Assembly: GCF_020524285.1 (NCBI RefSeq)
Contig: NZ_JAIVKX010000007.1
Coordinates: 62,001-126,000 of the forward strand
Direction: 5' to 3'
DNA: 64,000 bases
Source: Alloyangia pacifica
Lineage (GTDB): Bacteria; Pseudomonadota; Alphaproteobacteria; Rhodobacterales; Rhodobacteraceae
The notes below the pieces were generated by a model. That model saw only the letters and a program-made list of their open reading frames with translations. It was not told the origin of the DNA and did not search any database. This document shows positions 48,238 to 56,429 of this stretch, one piece after another (within the stretch, counting starts at the first letter, position 1; each line of letters begins with the position of its first letter). The translations under genes and the position numbers were made by a program.

Positions 48238-49830
48238 ATGCTTTGGTCACTTCTGAAAATCGTTCTCTTCGTCGCCGCCGTCGCGGGGCTGACCCTCGGG
48301 GCCGGCTACCTGATGGAAAGCCAGGGCGGCATCCAGGTCACCGCCGGCGGGATGGAATTCACCCTCGGGCCGCTGCAATCGGTGATCGCCGCCATCGTGC
48401 TGGTCATCGTGCTCTGGGTGGTCTTCAAGCTGGTCTCGCTGCTTATCGCGGTGCTGAAGTTCATCAACGGCGATGACACGGCGCTGTCGCGCTATTTCGA
48501 CCGCAACCGCGAGCGCAAGGGCTACCAGGCCATGTCCGAGGGGCTGCTGGCGCTGGCCTCGGGCGAGGGCAAGCTCGCCATGGCCAAGGCCCAGAAGGCC
48601 GAGCGCTACCTGCACAAGCCCGAGCTGACCCAGCTGCTGACCGCGCAGGCCGCCGAGATGACCGGCGACTCGCGCCGCGCCGAGGAGGTCTACAAGAAGC
48701 TCATCACCAACGAGCAGACCCGCTTCGTCGGCATCCGCGGGATGATGAAGCAGAAGCTCGCCAAGGGCGACACGGATACGGCGCTGAAGCTGGCCGAGCG
48801 CGCCTTTGCCCTGAAGCCCAAGCACGAGGAAATCCAGGACGTGCTGCTGCAGCTTCAGGCCGCCAAGCACGACTGGCAGGGCGCGCGCAAGACGCTCTCG
48901 GCCAAGCTCAAGCACGGCGCGCTGCCGCGCGATGTCTACCGCCGCCGCGACGCGGTGCTGGCGCTGTCGGAAGCCAAGGACATCATGGACGAGGACAAGC
49001 CGATCGAGGCCCGCGAGGCGGCGATTGCCGCGGCCAAGGGCTCGCCCGACCTGATCCCCGGTGTCGCCATGGCGGCGCGCTCCTACATCGCGCAGGAAAA
49101 GCCCAAGCTGGCGACCCGCATCCTCAAGAAGGCCTGGTCGGTGCAGCCGCACCCGGATCTCGCCGCCGCCTTCGCCGAGATCGCGCCGAACGAGACTCCG
49201 GCGGCGCGGATGAAGCGGTTCGGCACGCTGACCTCGGTCAACACCGAGCACCGCGAGACCAAGCTGCTGAAGGCCGAGCTGGCGCTCGCCGCCGAAGACT
49301 TCCCCGAGGCGCGCCGCGCCGTGGGCAACCTCGCCGAGACCGAGCCGGATGCCCGCGTGCTGACGGTGATGGCGGCGATCGCCAAGGGCGAGGGGGCCGA
49401 GGAGCCGGTGGTGCGCGGCTGGCTGGCCAAGGCGCTGCTGGCGCCGCGCGGCCCGCAGTGGGTCTGCGACAAGTGCAACCACATCCACGCCGAATGGGGC
49501 CCGGTCTGCGCCAACTGCGAGGGTTTCGACACGCTGAGCTGGCGCACCCCGCCGCAATCCGACGTGGCCCCCGCCGGCGCCGAGATGCTGCCGCTGATCA
49601 TCGGCTCGCTCGAGGACCGCAGCGCCGAGGCACAGGCGGAAAAGGACGCCGCGCAGGAGGCCGAGGCGGCACCGGAGGTGCTGCGACCGAGTCCGGAGGC
49701 CACCCCGGACTCCGCCTCTGAGTCCGGCGCCGCGTCGCCTGGGGCGAAGAACGATGTGCCGGACGCCGAGACCGTCGAGGACACGGTCGAAAGCGGTGCG
49801 GTGGAGCGCGAGCCCGAGAAGGCAAAATAG
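48238..49830 (+). CDS. hemY: HemY-domain tetratricopeptide membrane protein
   Basis: A 530-residue protein. Two N-terminal hydrophobic segments (LKIVLFVAAVAGLTLGAG and VIAAIVLVIVLWVVFKLV) match the HemY N-terminal domain. TPR-like helices follow, with AERAFALKPKHEEIQDVL as a clear unit. Near residue 407 a zinc-ribbon-like pair of CxxC motifs occurs (CDKCNHIHAEWGPVCANC), usual in alphaproteobacterial HemY. The tail is acidic and disordered. HemY is linked to haem synthesis but its mechanism is unknown. It ends the hemD cluster. Confidence 0.88.
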   Translation: MLWSLLKIVLFVAAVAGLTLGAGYLMESQGGIQVTAGGMEFTLGPLQSVIAAIVLVIVLWVVFKLVSLLIAVLKFINGDDTALSRYFDRNRERKGYQAMSEGLLALASGEGKLAMAKAQKAERYLHKPELTQLLTAQAAEMTGDSRRAEEVYKKLITNEQTRFVGIRGMMKQKLAKGDTDTALKLAERAFALKPKHEEIQDVLLQLQAAKHDWQGARKTLSAKLKHGALPRDVYRRRDAVLALSEAKDIMDEDKPIEAREAAIAAAKGSPDLIPGVAMAARSYIAQEKPKLATRILKKAWSVQPHPDLAAAFAEIAPNETPAARMKRFGTLTSVNTEHRETKLLKAELALAAEDFPEARRAVGNLAETEPDARVLTVMAAIAKGEGAEEPVVRGWLAKALLAPRGPQWVCDKCNHIHAEWGPVCANCEGFDTLSWRTPPQSDVAPAGAEMLPLIIGSLEDRSAEAQAEKDAAQEAEAAPEVLRPSPEATPDSASESGAASPGAKNDVPDAETVEDTVESGAVEREPEKAK

Positions 49831-49842
49831 GCCTTTTCCTGC

Positions 49843-49868
49843 GGCGGCCTCGGTGCTAAGAGGCCGCC
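49843..49868 (+). terminator. hairpin between hemY and tRNA-Thr
   Basis: A perfect 9-bp stem (GGCGGCCTC / GAGGCCGCC) with an 8-base loop and no T-run. It could weakly end hemY transcription or mark a processing site before the tRNA 7 bases downstream. Confidence 0.4.
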
Positions 49869-49875
49869 CACCAGT

Positions 49876-49951
49876 GCCGCTGTAGCTCAGCTGGTAGAGC
49901 ACGTCATTCGTAATGATGGGGTCGGGGGTTCGAGTCCCTTCAGCGGCACCA
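49876..49951 (+). tRNA. tRNA-Thr (anticodon CGT)
   Basis: A complete 76-base cloverleaf with the CCA encoded. The acceptor stem pairs GCCGCTG with CAGCGGC, the D-stem is GCTC/GAGC, and the anticodon stem CGTCA/TGATG encloses TTCGTAA. The T-arm GGGGG-TTCGAGT-CCCTT is intact, and the discriminator base is A. The anticodon CGT reads ACG threonine codons, which are common in this GC-rich genome. A terminator follows 40 bases downstream. Confidence 0.96.
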
Positions 49952-49990
49952 CGGTTCTTCCGAAAGCACTTCCGGAGACCGCATGAGAGA

Positions 49991-50022
49991 AAAGGCCACC
50001 CAGAGCGGGTGGCCTTTTTCGT
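49991..50022 (+). terminator. rho-independent terminator of tRNA-Thr
   Basis: An 11-bp stem (AAAGGCCACCC / GGGTGGCCTTT), a 5-base loop, then a T-rich tail (TTTTTCGTTT overall). Confidence 0.9.
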
Positions 50023-50071
50023 TTGAGCGACGGGTTTTATGCGTCAGCTGCGCGGAAGAGGAAGAGGAAGA

Positions 50072-50131
50072 GGGGGCTCTGCCCCCGTCGCCTATGGCGA
50101 CTCCCCCGGGATATTTGAACCTAGGCGAAAG
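50072..50131. repeat. GC hairpin plus one copy of the TATTT-core intergenic element
   Basis: GGGGGC/GCCCCC forms a hairpin with a 3-base loop (50072-50086), then GTCGCCTATGGCGAC forms a second small palindrome. CTCCCCCGGGATATTT and an AGGCGAAAGG tail follow (50101-50132). Core and order resemble the element at 35262. It fills the 308-base gap between tRNA-Thr and lrgA, which otherwise shows nothing but the tRNA terminator and the lrgA ribosome site. Confidence 0.65.
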
Positions 50132-50259
50132 GGCGGGCGCGCTGCCTGTTTCCGCGGCAGGGGCGCGGGGCATTGCCGCGGCGCGGGCTTCCGCCCTCTC
50201 GACTTGCCCCTGGGTCAGCCGTTAGGTGGCGGCATGCACCACCACCAAGAGGTCAGCCC

Positions 50260-50634
50260 ATGCCCGCCATCGTCTCCGGAATCATCACACTGCTGCTCTT
50301 CCAGCTCTGCGGCGAGGTGATCTCGCGCATGTTTTCCCTGCCGCTGCCTGGGCCGGTGCTGGCGATGGTGGCGATGGTGATCGGCATGGCGCTCTCGGAA
50401 CGGCTGCTGGCGCTGATCCGGCCGGTGGCGAGCTTCCTGTTGCAGAACCTCTCGCTGCTCTTCGTGCCGGTGGGCGTGGGGGCGGTGGCACGGCTGTCGG
50501 ACCTGTCGGCGCATGCGCTGGCCATCGGCGTGTCGCTGATCGGCTCGACGCTGCTGGCGATCTGCGTCGGCGCGCTGACCTTCGAGCACGTGGCGCGGCT
50601 CACCGGCAATGTCGACGAGGAGGAGGAGGCATGA
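50260..50634 (+). CDS. lrgA: CidA/LrgA family membrane protein
   Basis: A 124-residue protein with four hydrophobic segments and the LrgA pattern LPLPGPVLAMVAMVIG and LLFVPVGVGAV. CidA/LrgA proteins are holin-like and have been linked to murein hydrolase control and, with LrgB, to uptake or export of glycolate/pyruvate-type metabolites. AAGAGG lies before the ATG at 50260. Its stop overlaps the lrgB start by 4 bases (ATGA). Confidence 0.88.
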   Translation: MPAIVSGIITLLLFQLCGEVISRMFSLPLPGPVLAMVAMVIGMALSERLLALIRPVASFLLQNLSLLFVPVGVGAVARLSDLSAHALAIGVSLIGSTLLAICVGALTFEHVARLTGNVDEEEEA

Positions 50635-51347
50635 CCGACCCGCTGCTGATCTGGTCCTACCTCGAGAGCGGGCCGCTGCTCTGGCTCACCGCCACGCTGG
50701 TCGCCTATTGGATCGGCGACCGCATCTTCCGCCTGTCGCGCGGCAAGCCCTGGTTCAACCCGGTGCTGCTGTCGGTGATCGTGCTGGGCACGCTGCTGCT
50801 CGCCACGGGCACGCCCTACGAGACCTATTTCGAGGGTGCGCAGTTCGTCCACTTCATGCTCGGCCCGGCGACTGTGTCGCTGGCGCTGCCGCTGCACGCC
50901 AACCTGCGCCGGGTGCGCAAGGCGGCGCTGCCCATGGCGCTGGCGCTGCTGGCGGGCTCGCTGACCGCGGTGGTGTCCGCTCTGGGTCTGGCCTGGCTGC
51001 TGGGGGCGGACTTCGGCCTGCTGGCCTCGCTGGCGCCGAAATCGGCGACCGCGCCGGTGGCGATCGGCATCTCGGAAAAGCTCGGCGGCGATCCGGCGAT
51101 GACCGCGGTGCTGGTGCTGATGACCGGGATGATCGGGGCGATCGCCGTGACGCCGATGCTGAACGCGCTGGGGCTGCGCGACTGGCGCGGGCGGGGCTTT
51201 GCCACTGGCGTCGCCGCTCATGGCGTGGGCACCGCGCGGGCGCTGCAGGTCAACCCCACCGCCGGGGCCTTCGCCGGGATCGGCATGGGGATGAACGCGG
51301 TGCTGACCGGCCTGCTGGCACCGCTGGTGCTACAGCTCTTCCGCTAG
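50631..51347 (+). CDS. lrgB: LrgB family membrane protein
   Basis: A 238-residue polytopic protein with family signatures KPWFNPVLLSVIVL, FMLGPATVSLALPL, LAPKSATAPVAI and GVAAHGVGTARAL. Plant PLGG1, an LrgA-LrgB fusion, carries glycolate/glycerate in chloroplasts, so a metabolite-transport role with LrgA is plausible. The pair is translationally coupled. No LysR or LytSR regulator gene is adjacent. Confidence 0.9.
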   Translation: MTDPLLIWSYLESGPLLWLTATLVAYWIGDRIFRLSRGKPWFNPVLLSVIVLGTLLLATGTPYETYFEGAQFVHFMLGPATVSLALPLHANLRRVRKAALPMALALLAGSLTAVVSALGLAWLLGADFGLLASLAPKSATAPVAIGISEKLGGDPAMTAVLVLMTGMIGAIAVTPMLNALGLRDWRGRGFATGVAAHGVGTARALQVNPTAGAFAGIGMGMNAVLTGLLAPLVLQLFR

Positions 51348-51358
51348 GCAGAGGGCGG

Positions 51359-51380
51359 AGGGGGCGCCTACGCCCCCTTC
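51359..51380. terminator. hairpin at the convergent lrgB/kdsA ends
   Basis: An 8-bp GC-rich stem (AGGGGGCG / CGCCCCCT) with a 4-base loop. It overlaps the kdsA stop codon and last codons, and only TTC follows on the plus strand. Confidence 0.5.
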
Positions 51381-52198
51381 GACACCTCGTCGAGCGCGCG
51401 CAGCTTGGTCAGCAGCGCGCCGAGCTGGTCCACCGGCACCATGTTCGGCCCGTCCGACGGTGCGTTGTCCGGGTCCTCATGCGTCTCGATGAAGACCGCG
51501 GCGCAGCCCACGGCGACGGCGGCGCGGGCCAGCGTGGGCACGAATTGACGCTGGCCGCCCGAGGACGTGCCTTGCCCACCCGGGAGCTGCACCGAGTGGG
51601 TGGCGTCGAAGACCACCGGGTAGCCGGTGTCCGCCATGATCGGCAGCGAACGCATGTCCGAGACCAGCATGTTGTAGCCGAAGCTGGCGCCGCGCTCGCA
51701 GAGCAGCAGCCGCTCGTTGCCGGTGCTGGCGATCTTGGAGGCCACGTTCGCCATGTCCCAGGGGGCGAGGAACTGGCCCTTTTTCACGTTGATCGCCGCG
51801 CCGGTCTCGCCCGCGGCGAGCAGCAGGTCGGTCTGGCGCGAGAGGAACGCCGGAATCTGCAGGATGTCGACCGCCTCGGCCACCGTGGCGCATTGCTCGG
51901 CGGTGTGGATGTCGGTGAGCACCGGCACGCTGAACTCGGCGCCGATCTGCGACAGGATCGACAGCCCCGCCTCCATGCCGATGCCGCGCTTGCCCGAGAG
52001 CGAGGAGCGGTTGGCCTTGTCGAAGCTGCCCTTGAACACCCACGGCGTGCGCGCGGCCTCGGCGGCGGCGGCGATCTTCTCGGCCAGCATGCGCGCGTGC
52101 TCGAGGCTTTCGAGCTGGCACGGCCCGGCGATCAGCGCCAGCGGCGCGTCATTGGCGAAGGTGACGGATTTGACGGCGACGGGCTTGTTGGCGGTCAT
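51368..52198 (-). CDS. kdsA: 3-deoxy-8-phosphooctulonate synthase
   Basis: A 276-residue KDO-8-phosphate synthase, which joins arabinose 5-phosphate with phosphoenolpyruvate. Motifs are ALIAGPCQLES, WVFKGSFDKANRSS, VLTDIHTAEQC, VKKGQFLAPWDM and FDATHSVQLPGG. KDO links lipid A to the LPS core. Its start overlaps the kdsB stop by 4 bases. It is the last gene of kdsD-kdsB-kdsA, which supplies the whole path from ribulose 5-phosphate to activated KDO apart from the phosphatase. Confidence 0.96.
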   Translation of the reverse strand: MTANKPVAVKSVTFANDAPLALIAGPCQLESLEHARMLAEKIAAAAEAARTPWVFKGSFDKANRSSLSGKRGIGMEAGLSILSQIGAEFSVPVLTDIHTAEQCATVAEAVDILQIPAFLSRQTDLLLAAGETGAAINVKKGQFLAPWDMANVASKIASTGNERLLLCERGASFGYNMLVSDMRSLPIMADTGYPVVFDATHSVQLPGGQGTSSGGQRQFVPTLARAAVAVGCAAVFIETHEDPDNAPSDGPNMVPVDQLGALLTKLRALDEVSKGA

Positions 52199-52983
52199 GC
52201 GATGCCTTCCTTCTTCAGAACGGCCTCGATGCGGGCCACGTCGACGGGGTTGTTGAGTTCCCAGAACACCCGGCCGCGGGCCTCGACGGGCACGCAGGTG
52301 ACAGGGGTGCCGTTCTCGAGGAAGCGCAGCTGCTCGAGCCCCTCGGCGCGCTCCAGCGGGCCCTCGGCCCAGGCGGCGTAGCGGCGCAGCGCATCGGGGC
52401 GATAGCCGTAGACGCCGACATGGTGCCAGACCTCGGGCGGGGTTTCGAGGTTGCCGACGTAGGGCAGCACTTCCTTGGAGAAGTAGAGCGCGGTGCCGTC
52501 GTGGCGCATCACTGCGGTGGTGCCGCCGACGCGGCCGGCGTGGCGGTCGGTGACGAAGTTCGCCAGCGTCTCGGGATCGGTCTTCAGCACCGGGGTGGCC
52601 ATCTCGACTGACGGATCCTGCATGGCGGCGATCAGCGCCTCGATGAACCACGGCGGGGTCAGCGGGGCGTCGCCCTGCAGGTTGATCACCATTTCCGGCT
52701 CGCCGTCGAGCTGGGCGACGCCCTCGGCGCAGCGCTCGGTGCCGTTGCGGGCCTGGTCCGAGGTCATCAGCACCTCGGCGCCGAAGCCGCGCGCCGCCTC
52801 GGCGATGCGCTCGTCGTCGGTCAGCACGTAGACCGCCGAGACGCCCTCGACCGAGAGCGCGGCGTCCCAGGCGCGCTGGATCAGGCTCTTCTTCTCGCCG
52901 GTGGCGCCGGTCAGCTCGACCAGCGGCTTGCCCGGGTAGCGGCTCGAGGCGTAGCGGGCGGGGATGAAGATGACGGCGCTCAT
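52195..52983 (-). CDS. kdsB: CMP-KDO synthetase (3-deoxy-manno-octulosonate cytidylyltransferase)
   Basis: A 262-residue cytidylyltransferase. The nucleotide loop is FIPARYASSRYPGKPL, followed by VYVLTDDERI, NLQGDAPLTPP, a metal-site strand, and HVGVYGYR. It activates KDO with CTP for transfer to lipid A. It overlaps kdsD and kdsA by 4 bases each (ATGA junctions). A phosphatase gene (kdsC) is not in this cluster. Confidence 0.95.
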   Translation of the reverse strand: MSAVIFIPARYASSRYPGKPLVELTGATGEKKSLIQRAWDAALSVEGVSAVYVLTDDERIAEAARGFGAEVLMTSDQARNGTERCAEGVAQLDGEPEMVINLQGDAPLTPPWFIEALIAAMQDPSVEMATPVLKTDPETLANFVTDRHAGRVGGTTAVMRHDGTALYFSKEVLPYVGNLETPPEVWHHVGVYGYRPDALRRYAAWAEGPLERAEGLEQLRFLENGTPVTCVPVEARGRVFWELNNPVDVARIEAVLKKEGIA

Positions 52984-53933
52984 GCCACACCTGCCCGCAG
53001 CGCGTCGTGGATGTGCAGCAGCCCGACGAGGCGCTCGGCCTCGTCGACCACCAGAAGGACGGTCCGTTTCTTCGCGTTGAGCACGCCGAGTGCCTCCGTA
53101 AGCAGGGTGTCGGGACGGGTGACCAGCGGGCCGGGCGTGGCAACCTCGCCCGCGCGGCGCTCCAGCAGCCCCTCCATGTTGCGGCGCAGGTCGCCGTCGG
53201 TGATGATGCCCGCAACGCGGCCCTCGGTCACCACCGCCGCGACGCCGAAGCCTTTTTGCGACATGACCACCAGCGCCTCGCTCATGGGGGTGTCGGGGGT
53301 AACCACGGGCAACTCGTCGCCCTTGTGCATCACCGCCGAGACCCGCAGCAGCGCTGCGCCGAGCGAGCCGCCGGGGTGAAAATGCGCGTAGCTCTCGCGG
53401 CCGAAGCCGCGGTTGCTCATCAGCGCCACGGCGAGCGCATCGCCGAGCGCCATGCACAGGGTCGTCGAGGTGGTGGGCGCCATGCCGATGGCGCAGGCCT
53501 CTGGGGCGTCGGGGAGCAGAAGGATGTGGTCGGCGGCGCTGGCCAGCGTGCTTTCGGCGCGCTTGGTGAGGGCGATCATCGGGATCGAGAAGCGCGCGCA
53601 ATAGCCGATCATGTCGGCGAGCTCGCGGGTTTCGCCGGAGTTGGAGATCAGGATCACCGCGTCGGCCGAGGTGATCATGCCGAGATCGCCGTGGCTGGCC
53701 TCGCCCGGGTGCACGAATTGCGCCGGGGTGCCGGTCGAGGCGAGGGTGGCGGCGATCTTCGCGGCGACATGGCCGGACTTGCCCATGCCGGAGACGATGA
53801 CGCGGCCGCGGATGCTCAGCAGCAGCGCCACCACGGCGTCGAAATCCGCGGGCAGCTCGTCCGAGAGGCGCACCAACGCCTCGGTCTCGGTGGCCAGCAC
53901 CCGGCGGGCGATGTCGGAAGGGGTTTCGGACAT
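52980..53933 (-). CDS. kdsD: arabinose-5-phosphate isomerase (KpsF/GutQ family)
   Basis: A 317-residue protein: an SIS sugar-isomerase domain with VIVSGMGKSGHVAAKIAATLASTG and ISNSGETRELADMI in pieces, then a pair of CBS domains in the last 120 residues (MSEALVVMSQKGFGVAAVV, LTEALGVLNAKKRTVLLVVD). It converts ribulose 5-phosphate to arabinose 5-phosphate, the first committed step to KDO. It leads the operon; its promoter must lie in the 315-base gap shared with the Hint-domain gene. Confidence 0.94.
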   Translation of the reverse strand: MSETPSDIARRVLATETEALVRLSDELPADFDAVVALLLSIRGRVIVSGMGKSGHVAAKIAATLASTGTPAQFVHPGEASHGDLGMITSADAVILISNSGETRELADMIGYCARFSIPMIALTKRAESTLASAADHILLLPDAPEACAIGMAPTTSTTLCMALGDALAVALMSNRGFGRESYAHFHPGGSLGAALLRVSAVMHKGDELPVVTPDTPMSEALVVMSQKGFGVAAVVTEGRVAGIITDGDLRRNMEGLLERRAGEVATPGPLVTRPDTLLTEALGVLNAKKRTVLLVVDEAERLVGLLHIHDALRAGVA

Positions 53934-54248
53934 GGGGATCCCTGAACTTGAGATGTCCGCGTGTTATCCCGCTATGGCGGGCTTGTCCAATGGCGCGGGA
54001 GGGGCGGAGGGGCAGCGCTGTCGCGCCGCGCCCCGTCCGCCGTACGGCAGCCTGCGGGCCGGGTGATTCGACCCACTCACCGCCGGGGGTTGTGCGTGCC
54101 GGTTCGCGGCTCTGCCGAGGCAAGAATCTGACACAAATTGGGTCACCTGACTGCCGCTCAATGGCGTCATTGCCGCTAGGACCGGGGCGCGACGCTTGGT
54201 ATTTTGAAAACTGCATACAAAAAGAAAACGAGAGCAGGATTTCAGGAC
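53934..54248. other. 315-base divergent intergenic region
   Basis: This gap separates kdsD (minus) from the Hint-domain gene (plus) and must hold both promoters. A CCCGC/GCGGG hairpin lies near 53970. The left two-thirds is GC-rich. The last 60 bases before the Hint gene are A-rich, with CAGGA as ribosome site. No confident promoter boxes, RNA gene or coding frame is seen. Confidence 0.6.
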
Positions 54249-55301
54249 ATGGCAACGGCCTCGCATGGCACGTTTGTCGTCTCCTGGTCACAGACACACA
54301 TAGACGGCCTCAAGGCCGCACCAGTGTCCTCGCTGCAGGTCGGGGCCCGATGGGCCTGGAATGGTGACATTGTACGGGTTGACGGACCTGTGGGTCCGTC
54401 GGGGATTGACCAGGCAGACGGAGAGGCGGCGCGTCGTGGACGCGCGGCTCTCAGAGTGCGTCAATTGGTTGGCGACGCCTTCGGTGGCGCGGGCGCCGTC
54501 ACGCCGGACACGACCGAGGCGAGCTTCGTCGTCACCGACGGGCAGTCCCGCTACACGGTGAGCCGGATCGACCTGGCCCAGAGCCCCCGGCCTCTTCTGA
54601 TGTTTCTCGACGCCGTGCCGCCGCGCGGCCGCGACCTGCGGGTGGTGAGCGGCTCTGGCGCGTCCGCGCCGCAGCGCGACCCGGCGCAGCCCGACGCAGG
54701 GGGCGTGATCTGCTTCGCCAAGGGCACCCGTATCCTCACCCATCGGGGCCTGGCGCCGGTCGAGACCCTGCGCGAGGGCGATCTCGTGCAGACCAAGGAC
54801 AATGGGCTTCAGCCGGTGCAATGGACCGGCAGCCGCCGGATGACCGGCGCGCGGCTGCACGTGCTGCCGGAACTGCGCCCGGTGCTCATCCGTGCCGGGG
54901 CCTTCGGCATCGCGTGCCCCGAAGATGCGTTTCTCGTCTCTCCCGAGCACCGCATGCTGATCCGCGGCGCGGTGCCGCGGGAGTTGTTCGGCATCGACGA
55001 GGTCCTGGTGGCGGCCAAACACCTGGTGAACGGCTCGACCATCCGTCGTGACCTGGCGCTGCGCGAGGTGACCTATTTTCACCTGTTGCTGCCACGGCAC
55101 GAGATCGTCTTTGCCAATGGCGTCGAGACCGAGAGCTTCCACCCGGCCAATACCGCGCTGTCGAGCCTTTCGGCGCCGGACCGCGCGCGGCTTCTGGCGC
55201 TGTTGCCGGGCGTCGAGCTGCGCCCGGCCGACTATGGCGCCCATGCCCGTCGCAACCTCTCCGCCCGCGAATCCGCGCTGCTGGTCCGGCAGGCGGCCTA
55301 A
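54249..55301 (+). CDS. Hint (hedgehog/intein) domain protein
   Basis: A 350-residue protein of a type abundant in Roseobacters. After about 150 residues of unassigned sequence comes a Hint domain: the nucleophile Cys155 opens ICFAKGTRILTHRGLAPVETL, GDLVQTKDNG follows, and the block-B His is residue 234 in VSPEHRMLI. The end of the domain reads HEIVFANGVETESFHPAN without the usual intein His-Asn. No signal peptide is obvious. Self-cleavage between residues 154 and 155 is possible, and its function is unknown; many relatives are large exported proteins. Confidence 0.82.
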   Translation: MATASHGTFVVSWSQTHIDGLKAAPVSSLQVGARWAWNGDIVRVDGPVGPSGIDQADGEAARRGRAALRVRQLVGDAFGGAGAVTPDTTEASFVVTDGQSRYTVSRIDLAQSPRPLLMFLDAVPPRGRDLRVVSGSGASAPQRDPAQPDAGGVICFAKGTRILTHRGLAPVETLREGDLVQTKDNGLQPVQWTGSRRMTGARLHVLPELRPVLIRAGAFGIACPEDAFLVSPEHRMLIRGAVPRELFGIDEVLVAAKHLVNGSTIRRDLALREVTYFHLLLPRHEIVFANGVETESFHPANTALSSLSAPDRARLLALLPGVELRPADYGAHARRNLSARESALLVRQAA

Positions 55302-55382
55302 CGCGGGCCCCCGCCGTTTTCCGTTTCCGCGGGCCCTGCGGAGGGCTATGGAAAGGGGTGTTTCGGAACCGGACAGGACCCC

Positions 55383-55817
55383 ATGCAGATTACCCGGCGC
55401 ATCGCTGTGCCTTCAGACGCGCCGGCGCTTGCCGAGCTGCGCGCCGAGGCAATGCGTCCGAGCCTCGAGGCATTGGGGCGCTACGACCCGCTGCGTGTCC
55501 GGCGCCGCTTCCTTGACAGCTTCGTGCCCGCGGAGACGACGGTGCTGCTGAATGTTGAGCAGATCATCGGCTTCTTCGTGCTGCGGCAGCGCCCGGACGA
55601 GCATTACCTCGACCACCTCTACCTCGCGGATCAGGTGCGCGGCCTGGGGGTTGGCCGCCGCGTCGTCGCGGAGCTGCAGCAGGACGCGCGGGCGGCGGGT
55701 CTGCCGATCCGGCTCATGGCGTTGAAGGGGAGCCCGGCAAACGGGTTTTACCGGGCCTGCGGTTTCGAGGCGGTGGGCGAGGAGCGCTTCGACATCCTCT
55801 ACCGCTGGCAGCGCTGA
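55383..55817 (+). CDS. GNAT family N-acetyltransferase
   Basis: A 144-residue acetyltransferase. The CoA-binding stretch is LADQVRGLGVGRRVVAEL (R-G-L-G-V-G), preceded by LDHLYLAD and followed by ANGFYRACGFEAVGEERF, a standard GNAT ending. An MQITRRIAVPSDAPALAELR start is typical. It is a single gene converging on the SH3-domain gene with 5 bases between stop codons. The substrate is unknown. Confidence 0.85.
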   Translation: MQITRRIAVPSDAPALAELRAEAMRPSLEALGRYDPLRVRRRFLDSFVPAETTVLLNVEQIIGFFVLRQRPDEHYLDHLYLADQVRGLGVGRRVVAELQQDARAAGLPIRLMALKGSPANGFYRACGFEAVGEERFDILYRWQR

Positions 55818-55822
55818 GCGGG

Positions 55823-56323
55823 CTATTCGAGGATTTCGTCCGGTCCGACGCCCCAGACCGCGCTTTTCGGCGCCCAGCCGTCGTAGCCGCCCGCGGAGAG
55901 CTCGCACCAGTCCTTCTCGCAGTGCTCGAGATGGGCGATGACCCCGACCGCCAGCTTGGCCTCGACGGGGGTGTCCGGGTCGGGGCGCTGGTGCAGCTCG
56001 AGCATGTCCTCCTCGACCAGCACCGTGCGCACGCCCGAGAGCAGCGCGTAGTGGATCCAGCCGCCCGCGCCGTCCTTGTCGCGCACGCGGCGCCAGTGAC
56101 CATATTCGGCGATGATCTCGAGCGGCATGTCGCGCCGCTTGTAGACCCAGTCGATGCGGTGGGTGAGCGAGGGGCCGCGCCGGGCGTTGCCCTCGCTGGT
56201 CTTCAGCGACACGTAGCGCGGCAGCGGCAGGTTGGTGACCGGCCCGCGCTCTTCGGCCGCCTGCGCGGCCGTGCCGCTCAGCAGGGCGGCAAGCAGCCCC
56301 GCCAACACAGAAGTCCTGACCAT
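55823..56323 (-). CDS. secreted SH3-domain protein
   Basis: A 166-residue protein with a signal peptide (SVLAGLLAALLSGTAAQAA). It has two bacterial SH3-like units of the SH3_4 type: YVSLKTSEGNARRGPSLTHRIDWV with YGHWRRVRDKDGAGGWIHYALLSG, then a second with CEKDWCELSAGGYDGWAPKSAVWG. Such modules usually bind the cell wall. The start at 56323 is the one that places the signal peptide first. It diverges from the D-hydroxyacid dehydrogenase gene. Confidence 0.85.
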   Translation of the reverse strand: MVRTSVLAGLLAALLSGTAAQAAEERGPVTNLPLPRYVSLKTSEGNARRGPSLTHRIDWVYKRRDMPLEIIAEYGHWRRVRDKDGAGGWIHYALLSGVRTVLVEEDMLELHQRPDPDTPVEAKLAVGVIAHLEHCEKDWCELSAGGYDGWAPKSAVWGVGPDEILE

Positions 56324-56429
56324 CGTGTCTGTCCTGCTCGAGATTTTATGCCGGGGTTCTTGTGCCCCGTGCACGCTTGCGACAGTGTGCCAAAGCGGAA
56401 CGCGTAAGGAAAGGGAGGCCCTGACCGGA

